Shown here: positions 1-10,760 of the stretch, piece after piece
Layout of the letters: each line of letters opens with the position of its first letter
Numbering within the stretch: the first letter of the stretch is position 1
Assembly (NCBI GenBank): GCA_038049695.1
Contig: CP142453.1
Coordinates: 34,824,501 to 34,888,500 of the forward strand
DNA from: Cinnamomum chago
Lineage: Eukaryota > Streptophyta > Magnoliopsida > Laurales > Lauraceae
DNA length: 64,000 nucleotides
Direction: 5' to 3'
The notes under the pieces: model-generated
Told to the model about the DNA's origin: nothing
The model's database searches: none
What the model saw: the letters and a program-made list of their open reading frames with translations, nothing else
Program-made: the position numbers and the translations under genes

Positions 1-305
1 CATTCTTTCTTTCTTTTGGTTTTTTTTTCTTTCTTTCATTCTTTTTTTTTCTTTCTTTCATTCATTCTTTCTTTCTTTCTTTGTTTTTTTTTTCTTTTTT
101 TCTTTCATTCTTTCTTTTTTTTTCTTTCTTTGTTTTTTTTTCTTTTTTTCTTTCATTCTTTCTTTCTTACTTTCTTTTTTCTTTCTTTCATTCTTTCATT
201 CTTTCTTTCTTTGTTTTTTTTTCTTTTTTTCTTTCATTCATTCTTTCTTTCTTTGTTTTTTTTTTTCTTCCTTTCTTTCTTTCTTTCTTTTTTTTTTCTT
301 TCTTC
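1..305. repeat. Pyrimidine-rich CTTT microsatellite
   Basis: The tract is almost pure C/T on the plus strand, built of CTTT and CATT units with T runs, and may continue beyond the window start. Open frames across it encode only Phe/Ser/Leu strings and are artefacts of composition. Confidence 0.9.
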
Positions 306-555
306 TGTTGGGCAGGCTGGCGGGCTGCGGGCCTGGCATGCCCAACGGGCTGGTTCCAGCGTGCCCAGCGGGCTGGAACCCCCAGCCCATGGGCCTGGTG
401 TGCCTGTCGGGCCCGTGCCTAGCGGGCCAACGGGCCCAGCAACCTCGGCCCACCACGGCCCGTGTCTCGGGCCGTGCCTTGTGGGGCGGGCCGTTGACCC
501 GGCACAGCCCGTTGACTAGCGTGTTCGGCCCGGCCCGGCCCATTTGACATCTCTA
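306..555. mobile_element. GC-rich hAT-like element end
   Basis: A GC-rich block full of GGGC/GCCC words ends with the inverse of TAGAGATGTCAAAT followed by GGGCCGGGCC. In plants that arrangement is familiar as a terminus of hAT-type (Ac/Ds-like) non-autonomous elements. The other end would lie left of the window or is lost, so no 8-bp target duplication can be tested. Shorter related GC-rich pieces occur near 915-1450 and 4424-4514. The family assignment is inference from the terminal motif alone. Confidence 0.4.
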
Positions 556-710
556 CCTCAGAGGGGCAGGGAGATGCACATGGTAAATCTAGAGAAAGTA
601 AAAGGAAAACAAAAAGTTCTGTCTCGGGGTAGCTATGGTACCTCAATAGGAGTAGGGAGATGCACATGGTAAATCTAGAGAAAGTAAAAAGAAAAAACAA
701 AATTCTGTCT
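555..710. repeat. Two-copy direct repeat, 86-bp period
   Basis: The stretch at 555-624 recurs at 639-710 with few changes; the shared core includes GGGAGATGCACATGGTAAAT. The first copy starts at the right edge of the GC-rich hAT-like end. A local tandem duplication is the simplest reading. Confidence 0.8.
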
Positions 711-914
711 AACTTTGTAAAGCGAAAAGGCCTGACGACGTCGACGTTTGGTGGAAGACACGAGCTTCGTACATTTCACGCTATACGAGGAATAGTAGGT
801 GTGGATTTATTCTTGAGCTTTAGTATGCTCTTTCACAACGGACGGTCGATAAAAAAGCAGAAGAAGGGGCAGCATTTTAGAAATGGCAGGGTACGACCAA
901 TAACATTAGAGGAT

Positions 915-1450
915 GAGCACCACAATTAGGCATGAAAAATGGACCATACCGGCAATTCGGGCATGGCTGTTCTGTGCCGGCCCATGAAAGATCACCAGCC
1001 GTATCATGCTGTGTCCAGACTGTTGGGGCTCAGCTGAGCACGGCCCAAGGCATGGATTTATCCATGTCGTTTTGGGTCGTGCCCCAGTTGGGATGGGCCA
1101 TGTCACCTGTGGGCCAACTCACATTCCTCTTCTATTTTTTTCAGCTTTTTTATTTTTTTTATAAAAATTGAAAGAGGCTTTATAGACTTTTAGGGTTTTT
1201 AACTTGAAATAAAGTTGAAAGTATCAAAATAAATGCACAAACATTGTGCTGATTTACAAATGAATAATAAGTTTTTAATTATTTTAACTTTTATATTTTA
1301 TTTATATAAAAAAAAATTAAAGATAGTATATTTGGGTCATGTAGTGCCGCGCCTTAGCTTAGTCTCCTTGACCCAGCATGGCACGGATAATTTTCATGCC
1401 GTGTTAAAGCCCAAGGACCCCTAGCCCAACACGGCTCAGGTGGGAAAACC
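915..1450. mobile_element. Degenerate GC-rich hAT-like fragment
   Basis: The segment opens with TTAGGCATGAAAAATGG, resembling a plant hAT terminus. It contains scattered words such as GTGCCGGCCC, CAGCTGAGCACGGCCC and GCCCAACACGGCTC around an AT-rich middle. No coding potential, clear terminal inverted repeat or target duplication is visible. It is probably a decayed non-autonomous copy of the type ending at 555. Confidence 0.3.
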
Positions 1451-2896
1451 TGTGATAAGTCTACAAAATTGGGTAAAAAAGCCATCATTTCATGTGCATT
1501 TGTGGACTTAATTATGATTAATTGCATTATAATTTTATGATTTCATACATATAAGCATAAATGCGGACATTTAGTAAAAATTAGTTAAAAAACCATTAAA
1601 TTTGTATTACGTTGAGAGATTGGTAGTTTGTATCACCCTTGGGCCCCACCATTAGATTCTAAGAACTGTGGCCCCATTGCGTCCGCTGCATTAATTCATT
1701 TTGCATTAGGTAGAGCCCATGCATCTCATGCATTGCATCTTTAATAATTCATTTCTAGTGATTTGGATGTCTTATTGTGTACGAATTGTCATTGCAATGG
1801 GGGCCCACATGAAAGAGAGAAATTAAAAAATGAGAAGAAAAGAAAAAAAATAGATGAAGAAAAATAAGGAACCACACCCCTTGGGCATGTTTCCCTATGC
1901 ATGCCCAGTAACGGCAGGTCCCACTTTTGCTGCGTAATTGTCTCTCTCTTCCCATGTTTTCAAGTGTACCAAGATTCCTTCCTCTCTCCTATCAAGATTT
2001 GAATTTCAGTACAAGAAAGGAGTATCCTAGAAGAAATCTTTGGTGAAGTTTGAGTTGGAAAGTTTTATCCTAAAGAAGACTAGAAACAATGCCCCATGCT
2101 TAGCCCAGGGCAAAAAGTAAGATATTACTTTTTAAATTTATGAGATATAAAAATTAATTATAAATATATAAGCATATATATATATGCATATTTATATAAA
2201 AACAGTCAACGCATCTTCAATCACAAATACAGTGATTAACATCAACGATAAACTATTACAAAGATAAAGCTAAAAAAAAACCCATTCAATGACAACATAA
2301 AAATAATAATAATAGCAATAATTACTAAAGGAAAATATAGAAAAGCGAATTTTGTTAATATATAATATAAATAATAAGAAATGCATTCAAGTTTTTGTTA
2401 CCCATTGATAATTTCAAAGTCTAATAAAACAAAACCACCACATTTGGACTTGTTTGTGCAGCAAGAGGATTCTAGTTTATATAGATTTTTATTTCCTCAT
2501 GAGAATGAAATTTTGTATTTTAGTAGAAAATCAAATTCCTCTCTATTAAGGAAAAATGATTCATTTTTTCTTCTATGCAAGGAAAATACATCACACCAAA
2601 CAACATAATACTGTTAACAAAGAAAATCATAAAAATGTGCAATACTCTCGTTGCACAAATGCACCATTTTTTTTTTCACATAGGCCAATGGTCATTTCAA
2701 TACCTCCGCACAAATTTCTTTTCTACCCCTTTGAAGTAACACTAATACAATTTTAGAACTGATCAATCCATTTTTTAGTTCTAGATTTTTAAAATATATA
2801 TAAACATCGTATGGTGTGCTGGATAATGGGGAGAGGAGTTTTGCGCAGGGGAAGATTGGAGGGGATGGAGAGTTGGGGTGAGATGATGGGGAGGGA
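1451..2896. other. AT-rich intergenic, no gene seen
   Basis: No convincing frame, RNA gene or element end. Open frames are short and of low-complexity composition. A short AT-alternating stretch sits near 2160-2200. Confidence 0.6.
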
Positions 2897-3001
2897 AGAT
2901 TTTAGGAGATTTGAGTAGATTGAGATGGCAGAGATTTTATGAGATTTGAGTGGATTGAGAAGGGAGAGATTTTAGGAGATTTGAGTGGATTGAGAAGGGG
3001 A
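2897..3001. repeat. Purine-rich minisatellite, about 35 bp x 3
   Basis: Three consecutive units of 34-35 bp share AGATTTTAGGAGATTTGAGT followed by GGATTGAGAAGGG. A partial unit follows to about 3012. Confidence 0.85.
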
Positions 3002-4423
3002 GATTGAGAAGGCCCAATGTGAAGGTATCCCTCCTTTTTTTTTTCTTTTGTATTTCTCTGAGAGGAGAGAATTTTCAGGGGTGAGGTGGCACCCCTCACA
3101 GCCCACCTCCCCCTTTGCGTTAATATATATAATTTGTGATGAGTTAGCAAGAGAGATAGAATTCCAAGAAGATAAGAGAATCAAGTTCAAAAGGGAAGGA
3201 GATGAAAATTATGCAAGAAAAATATCCCAAACAGATGTGGACGTCCAACAACTGGGCCCACTTGCCCTTAGACTCCCACATCATCCCTCCCTCTTTCTCT
3301 CCCTCCACTCAATCCACACCATTGGTCCCTCTCTTCACTGCAAAAGAAATCTCTGATGGGGCTCACTACTAGAAGACTTGCAAAACAAGAAGAGATCAAG
3401 ATTGACAAGAAGATCAGTTTGGATTTCAAAAGGAAATTACTTTGCTTACAAGTTAAGCCAAGATAGAGTTCCATTATGGGAAGAGTTCTAAGCCAAAGAG
3501 AAGAAAAAAGACAATAAACAGAGCTCGGGCATGGCTTGGACGTCCCCTTCCCTCTCTCCTCTCTCTTCTCTCTCCCCCCCTCCCTCCCCCTCCCCCTCCC
3601 CCTCCTAGATCTAGGTTTCTCTAGTCTAGGTTCTCCACTTTATCATTCTTTTATATAATAAGGTAGCTTTGGGCTTTGTCCAAGGAAGACATAGTTTTTA
3701 GGAGGAGCAAAAGTTTTGTACTAAAGATATGCAATCAATGAAAATACTATTCTTCTTTTGTGCAATGGCTAGTTGATTTTACGATCGAGGCTACGGATGA
3801 AGTGAACTATTTGTAACCGTTTCTTTATGTTATTATGGGTTTGATTGAGTTACTGATGTGTTGGTCAATGCTTTAGTAGGCTTTTCTTCATACCAATAGG
3901 TGCCTTCCATATTGTATTTCTTAATGCTAGAGTAGGCCTTTTACTATCCATACTTATTTTTTTATAGATCATGCTTAGGCCGTTGTTCTCTTTAATCGTT
4001 TATGCTTAGATTTGATGGGTAATGCTTAGGTAAGTTTAGTCATTTGATGAAGGGAAGGAGGTATGGGGTATTTGCTAATTGCTATAAAAAAATAACTTTC
4101 TTTTGAGAAACTGGTTTTTCAAATTTTCATCATTTGAATTTGGGTGCCTTGATTGGATCCGGATTTGAAGTAGAATAATGATAAAACAAGTATTTTCATT
4201 AAGAAAGTGGTTTTGGATTACTTGATGGATTCTGAATGCTTTGACGTCATCTTAATTATTAGTGAAAAAAAATTCCTGTATTATTAGTTACTTGTGACGT
4301 CATCTTAATTAGATTTTCTTCTTGATTCACTCTATGTGGGTTTGACCTGTACTTGCCGCTGTCTATTTGTAAACAGTTGTGCACTTGCGGTACTTTTATG
4401 ATGGATTGATATTATATCAACTA
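3002..4423. other. Intergenic, no gene seen
   Basis: No coding region recognised. A CT-rich tract occupies about 3541-3605 (CTCTCT grading into CCCCTCCCC). The rest is AT-rich with only short frames. Confidence 0.55.
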
Positions 4424-4514
4424 GGCTGTGTCATGCCGGCCCGTTGACCATGCACTGTTTTTTCCGTGCTCGGTCGTGCTGCGCCTAGGCGGCCCGCCCA
4501 TATCTTCATCTCTA
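4424..4514. mobile_element. Short GC-rich hAT-like end fragment
   Basis: A GC-rich patch (GTCATGCCGGCCCGTTGACC, then GGCGGCCCGCCCAT) ends in CATCTCTA, similar to the terminus at 555. It probably represents a truncated end. No partner end was found. Confidence 0.3.
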
Positions 4515-4770
4515 CCCACAATTGACACTCTTGCTTGGTTACATCGATCACATACATGTCTTGTAGCATAGGGTGAAAATGTTTGTTCAGCGACTGGTGA
4601 AGTATGAAATTTTTTTTATTGGAATTTAGAGAATTCTTATTTAGAGGATTTTCATATTTTTAGACGTAATGAAATTTCTGGATGTTTGTATGTGAGTATC
4701 CAAAAATCCCTCAAAAAAGCAAAGCGGATGCAATTTTAAATTTCTTCGAGTGCATTTGAGACCATATCTA

Positions 4771-5062
4771 TTTGGTAACTTCACTAATAAAGTGAAGCCA
4801 AGTGAAGGACCAAATTGAGAAACAAAAGAAGAAGAGGGGTTAAATAAAAAAAGTGACAACCTTATGTCATTTAGTGATATGAGAAATGTAGCTTTTTTTT
4901 TGAAAAAAATGACTTTTTGTTATTTAGTTGGATGAATTTTTTTTTTTTTTTTGTAGAGATGTTTTTTGAAATATGGTGCTTTTTTATTTGACTCAATTTC
5001 TTTTTTTTTTTCTGTTGAAACTACCCTTCACCCAACTTCACTAGTAAAGTGAGTTTGCCAAA
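4771..5062. mobile_element. MITE-like element with imperfect inverted ends
   Basis: The left end (4771-4797) starts TTTGGTAACTTCACTA. The right end (5036-5062) reads, inverted, TTTGGCAAACTCACTTTACT. About 19 of 27 positions pair. The interior is AT-rich and non-coding. The immediate flanks do not show a matching 8-bp duplication. A related left-half sequence occurs near 38,786. A hAT- or PIF-like MITE is the likely class. Confidence 0.45.
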
Positions 5063-5070
5063 CAAGCGAT

Positions 5071-7339
5071 GGACTGGATTTTGAAACTCTTATGAATAAA
5101 CATGTCATTTGCAGATGATAGGGGACAAGCCATCACATCACGTCCAAAAAACTGTTGGGTGACGTTGCAGAAAAAAAACATTGTACAATCGATAATCAAA
5201 CACTCACAATTTGCACAATAATCCACACAAAGGAGACAATGATTTGCATGGTTCATCAACCTCCTATATCTACGGAGAAAGTTCTCATCAATTCCTTTCT
5301 CTGCCTCATCATTTTCCTTTTTGCATAGGACTAGGGTTACGATTTTTTTTTTTAACTATAAGGTAAAATTGAATTGAAAAGAGGGGAAAGGACAAGGAAT
5401 GTCCCAAAAACAAAAGAGACCATATACAACAGAAAATAAAAATGAGCCAGCTAGAAACAGAGGAAAGAAAAAACCAAAAGCAAATAGAGGGGAAAGGAAG
5501 GCTAAGGAAAGGCTACTGCATTAACAATTCACACCCAGAAAAACAGAATTGGGTGGAGGGGAGAGGATGTTTCTTTCCGGATTAGGGTTATAGGTTATAT
5601 GATATGTATAATCTACGCCAAGAAAGCTTTTCTTGGCCCCCAAAAAGGCCTTGGTATATTTACCAAAATACCCCTCGAAGCCAATTACATATTGGTTAAC
5701 CCATAAAAACTAATCCAGTTAACTCGGAAACAAGACATAAATCCAATAGTCTCCACTTTGGCTTGGATTCTGTCAATCCTCGCGTCATCTTGAAGATACC
5801 TAGCAATGTTTTCTTTCTATCTCATACCTTGTTAAAATGTACGCCCTTTCACCCGCTACAATCTAGCGCTGTTTCTGAAGCCCCTTAGCATAGGGCCTAC
5901 CATAATCTCAACTATGACTCAAACCGATTAAGCCCAAGTTGGGCTTGAACTTGTCATTAATTTTCTAAACACCTTCATCTTGTTCTTCCGAAGTTCTCAT
6001 GTTTTTTTTGTTATTGTCCTTACTAGCATCCTTGCAACACGATGACTTCCCCACTTTTAACTGTAAAGGCAAAAGTAACCTTCCTTTCAACAGCACGTTT
6101 ACGTACCCAGCCTCGAGGCATAGTGAATTTCCCATTCTTTGCCTTTAATTTGGTGTTCCTTTCGTTTTTCTTGCAACTTTGTTTTGCTGTTGGATACCTT
6201 CTTGGAAATGTCTATTGCACCATCTTCTAGTTTTCCATCTAACTCCACCTCAAGTGACGTCTTTTCTTCCTTGAAACTGCTCTGCCTCCACCTCATGTCA
6301 TACTATAAAGACTATTCACCACCTCACCCTTTCTAATTATCGGATGTGAGTCTTGATCCCCTAAGAAGAAAGCTCGCCATTCATCTATATATGTATTATA
6401 TGTAAAACTTATTCATTGAAAATGATAAGGGTTCCGACTACCCTCAAACTCAATGAATCACCACGATCACCATTCACAGTAACAACCATAACACCATCTT
6501 ATACTTTTGCCGATGAAATAAATGGAGGAAAATGGGGTGGGTTCCCTCTCATCAAATGTGCTACTGGTAACACACACGGTGCCCTTTCACTTAATTTGGG
6601 TTTTTACCATCTGGGTCAAAATAAGGGTCATGATGAATATCCAAATAAGGGTTAATCCTCACATATTAATAATAGCATAATTATAGGAAGTTCAAGTAAG
6701 ACAAAGTAAATGAATAAGAAAAAAAAAAAGAAAAAGGGTTGGTCCCAAATATTCTAAGAAGAGGTCCCGAGTAACCCCTTCAAATCTCTAGACAAAGTAG
6801 GGTCTAAAGGCTAATTTGTCAAATAGAAACAACGATGCAAATAAGATATAGTGTGTTATTTCATTATGAGATAAAGATGAGGGTTTTGGCTGATGGACCA
6901 GTTTGTTTGAGCGTGCCCACTTTGGGGTCGATTTATTTGATTTGATTAATTATTTGATTGGGGTTTTCAAAATGACACATTTACTCTTATTATTCTCATT
7001 AATTCGATTTTTAGAATTATTCTTTATTCCCTTTTGTCAATAAGCTCATTTAAAATGTTTGGGAGAGAAGGTGGAGAAAAAGAAAAGAAAAAACATTTGG
7101 GTTGATTTTATTGGTTGTGTATTATTTATGTATTTTTATAGTGGGGGTTAGAAGGGCCTAACTAAGGATCTTCACTTGAATTTACTTTTGTTACTCATTT
7201 TTTATCGATCATCGAATTTACCCTGACTTAAGGTCCTAAACCTTCCACATCAGCTTTCCCAATCCCTTTTCGGAACAAGAAAAGTGATGGAATGAAGCCT
7301 ATCATTTTATTCATCTAACGGGTGATATTCCGATTTGGT
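5071..7339. other. Intergenic, possible decayed LTR material
   Basis: No gene recognised. At 5740-5780 the text CCAATAGTCTCCACTTTGG resembles, on the minus strand, the LTR/internal junction of some copia elements, but no coding domain or second LTR supports this. Frames such as 6042-6230 are short and unconvincing. Confidence 0.4.
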
Positions 7340-7703
7340 CCTAAGGTGCAGACAACCTGGGCGCAAGGACTGCGGGGCCTTAGTGGCTTGTTCTTTGTGT
7401 CTTTTTGTCAGTTTCCATTCATTTTATTAATTTTCTTTAAAGGGTTGGATTCACTGTGTCCTTTTATTACTGTATTTTAGTTGGTTTTTGTTTAAATGTG
7501 ACTTTTAGGGGTTTAAATGGACATAAGTTCCAAGAAAATGGGGTTTATATGCCCGTTCTGTGTGATTTTGCGTTGGTTTGGTTTATTCTAAGTTGTGATT
7601 TAATGGTGTTTTCTATTAGGGCATTATAAAGTTTTGTTAAGTGTGTTTTTAAAATTTTAAAGTTATGTGACTTTTTAAATTTCAGTCCGAAACTCAAAAT
7701 AAT

Positions 7704-9544
7704 CACTACAAGAACCAAATGCTAAATTTTAAAAAAATGGTAGAAAAAACATAGGAAGTCCCAAAAGGCGAGCCAAATAATAACAGCCACTCCTAGAACC
7801 AGACAAACTACATAAAGAACAAGAGAAAGAGGAAAAATGGGACACAAGGATCATCCTTTATTACTTAAATTAGAAGTATCTCAAGAAAAACATGCTAGAA
7901 AATACAAAAGGGAATAACTTTCCACCAACTTCCATCACCATCAAAAAGAAAAGAAGGGACAAATTTTCCACCAACGTCCATCTCCATTGAAAAATAAAAA
8001 AGAGGTCAAGGGCGCCTTGGCACCCCAGCTTCTGACTGAATATTTTACAAGCAGAGAAAACAAAATCAATCAATTTCACCTTCCTCAACATCATTTAATG
8101 GGAAACAAACCAAGAAGATAACCAACACAATCAACATCTTCATTTCTTATCATGTTGAATTGTCCCATTAAATTGGGGTCAGTGTAGACAGTCATACAAT
8201 TTATCTAAAACAATAATTGCAACAATGAAAAACTCAAAAAAGAAAAAGAATTACCCACAAAGAAAAATATAGATGGAGAAACCCAAGATTCCAATTAAAA
8301 ATTCCCATTGCACCAATCAGTATACCATTCCAACTTCCAAGTATGAACAATCAACCAATCCAAATATGAAATACCCCCATACCATCACCATCTGATTTGC
8401 ACACTAACATCCCAGAAAGAAGAAAAAAAATCCCAAAGAAATTCTGCACCTCTATCTCATCCTTCCATATCTGTTAATCTCACTTAAACAACAATCAAAA
8501 GATCCTTTCAGAGACTAATCCCACTTACAATACAACAACAATATCTAAAACACTAGTAAGGAAGAAAATGCAGAATCAAAAAGCAGAAAAACCGGAACCA
8601 TATGTATTAATCTCACTTAAACAACAATCAGAATATCATTTCAGAGGCTAATCTAACTTACAATACAACAACTAGATCTAAAACCCTAGTAACGAAGAAA
8701 ACAGAAAAATGTGAGAAGGAAAAACCTAATCACATTCATTAATCTCACTAAAATCATGATCAGCACAACATACGCTGACCAATCTCACTTACACTGCAAC
8801 AACAAGATCTAAAACCCTAGAAACAAAGAAAATGCAAAAAAAACAACTGAGCTAAACTTCCAAAAAACCCCCCCAATCGCAAATGTATGAAGCAAAAATC
8901 AAAGACTCAGTTCGGATTAAGCAACCAAAACTCAATAAAACACAAACAATCTGAGGAAAACCGGAATCTAAGCCCGAAAAACTAACTGAAAAACGGGAAC
9001 AAAACAAACAAAGAAGAAGAAGAAAACATCACTAGATGGAATACATAAACAAAATGAAGAAGATCAAACCACAAAACCTTCGAAAACTCAACAGATCTAA
9101 GCAGAAACGAAAGGAATGGAGATAGATTGAGAAAGAGAGAAGAAACAAGGAAATGGTAAAAGTTAGGCTCTTCCGTACCTAAATGTGATAGATTGAGGGT
9201 TTTCGTCTTCTGGAAGACGTTGCAGAGAGATGAGGAAGAGTTCGGCGTCGAGCGATGCGTGAGCAGAGAGCGATGGAGAGAGCAAAGGTACGGAAGAGAT
9301 GAGGAAGAGGTGAGGAAGAGTTCGCTGAAACAGATCTTCTGTTACGGCGTCGCCGAGACTTGAGCGTGAGCAGAAGAGAGAGCGTGAGCGTGAGCAGAAG
9401 AGAGAGCGCAGGAGAGAGCGAGAGCAGAGAGCAAGAGAAAGGGAACGATGAGTGAGGGAACGACTAAAATAGGGCGTCTTCTACCGTCTCATTTAAGTGA
9501 CCCCTGGTGTTACTTCGACGCTGAATATATTTTTTCTTGTAGTG
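7704..9544. mobile_element. Non-autonomous CACTA element, AAT target duplication
   Basis: The left end is CACTACAAGAACCAAATGC and the right end is the inverse of CACTACAAGAAAAAATATAT, so the CACTACAAGAA cores pair. The element is flanked by AAT at 7701-7703 and 9545-9547, the 3-bp duplication expected for CACTA elements. At 1841 bp it contains no transposase. Removing it joins 'ctcaaaataat' to 'gttgaaa', matching the other units of the surrounding array, which independently supports the boundaries. The right part holds GCGTGAGCAGAAGAGAGAG repeats (9365-9430). It would depend on transposase in trans. Confidence 0.85.
8468..8840. repeat. Three tandem units of about 134 bp in a CACTA
   Basis: Units start near 8468, 8601 and 8736. 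Each carries TTAATCTCACT, then AACAACAATCA, then CACTTACAATACAACAAC and AGATCTAAAACCCTAG. The copies are diverged. They lie inside the CACTA element and are probably internal tandem duplications. Confidence 0.75.
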
Positions 9545-10760
9545 AATGTTGAAATTTGCGACGCGGCGTCTAATAGGGACATAGGCGCTCTCCCTATTTC
9601 AATGGTTTTTGGCTTATCCGACTATTGTTCAGAATTACAAAGAGTTTGGTACGCTATGGTTTCAGTTTTCAGAGGTTTTTTGAATTTTTTAAGTGTATTT
9701 TAATGGTTTTAAGTTTTGGTCTGAGACTCAAAATATATAATGTCGAAAATACGGGATGTGATTTCTCAAAAGGATATAGGTGCAAGATCCTGGGCATAGT
9801 TGTCAATATCGTTTTGGACCCCATTTCGATTTGGCCTCTAAAATGAAAATCTTGGACCAATTCGGGATTTTGGAGAAAATTTCTGGAATTACATTTTGGG
9901 GAAATATAAAAATAATACATATATATATAAGAAAAGAATAAATATGGAGTCAATCCATTCAAGTAAAATTCTTCATAATTACATTTTGGGGAAATATAAG
10001 AAATACAAAGTAAAGTTAAAAAAATATAAAAGAATATTTAAATTATTTAAAACATCATTTCTGCAAAAGAAATCACATTTCGGCCAAAATCCAATGTTTC
10101 AGCCAAAAAACAAAACAAGAATTTTTATATGAACATTGTTTCATCCTCGTGACCAAAATGAGAATTTTGATATTTTCTGCCGAAATGGTATGAATTTAAT
10201 AATTTTGATCCTGGGAATATGTACTTTTTTCAATGGTTTTCTCTATTTTTGACAGTTTATCATAATCTTGGAGAGTTTGGTTTGGTGGAGATTTTAATTT
10301 CAAAGCTGTTTTATATTGTAGAATGTTTTCCTCTTAATGGTTCAAGTCTGAAATACAAAATTAAGTCAAAATTTTCAATTTGGGATCTCAAAGGGGGGTA
10401 GGCGGCTTATCCTTCTATTTCAAGGGTTTCCATTGTTTTTTACTATTATTCAAAGTTTTAGAAAGTTTAATTAATGTATTTCAGATTATAAGGTTGTTCT
10501 AAGTTTCAGTCTTAAGATATTTTAACTGTTTGAGTCCGTAATTCAAAAAAGTCAAAAATCGCGATATAAGGACTTAGAGGGACACAGGCGCGGAGATCCT
10601 AGGGCCTATGTGCCTATTTGAGGGGTTTTTTATTTTTATTTTATGTTTTTGACTATTATTTAGAATCTCGGAACGTTTCAGCCACTATGTTTTTAGTTTT
10701 TGAGTTGTTTTAGATTTTATGTTATTATGTTTTCAATTTTTAGGTTTTTTAATTAATATT

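Larger units (their letters stand above)
7340..10760. repeat. Decayed tandem array, about 190-bp period
   Basis: Related text recurs: 'ctatttcaatggtttt' near 9593, 'ttcaatggttttctct' near 10,230, 'ctatttcaagggtttcc' near 10,418 and 'ctatttgaggggtttttt' near 10,613. Each is followed by 'gactatt..tcaga' and later by 'agtc(c/t)gaaactcaaaata'. Clear neighbouring units lie about 190-195 bp apart (9545 to 9735; 10,350 to 10,545). The 9800-10,200 portion carries extra sequence containing a duplicated TACATTTTGGGGAAATAT. The array is interrupted by the CACTA element at 7704-9544. Confidence 0.55.

Noticed and set aside
16..543. Overlapping 80-167 codon frames on both strands
   Set aside because: They come from the CTTT microsatellite and the GC-rich repeat; the translations are Phe/Ser or Gly/Pro strings without domains.
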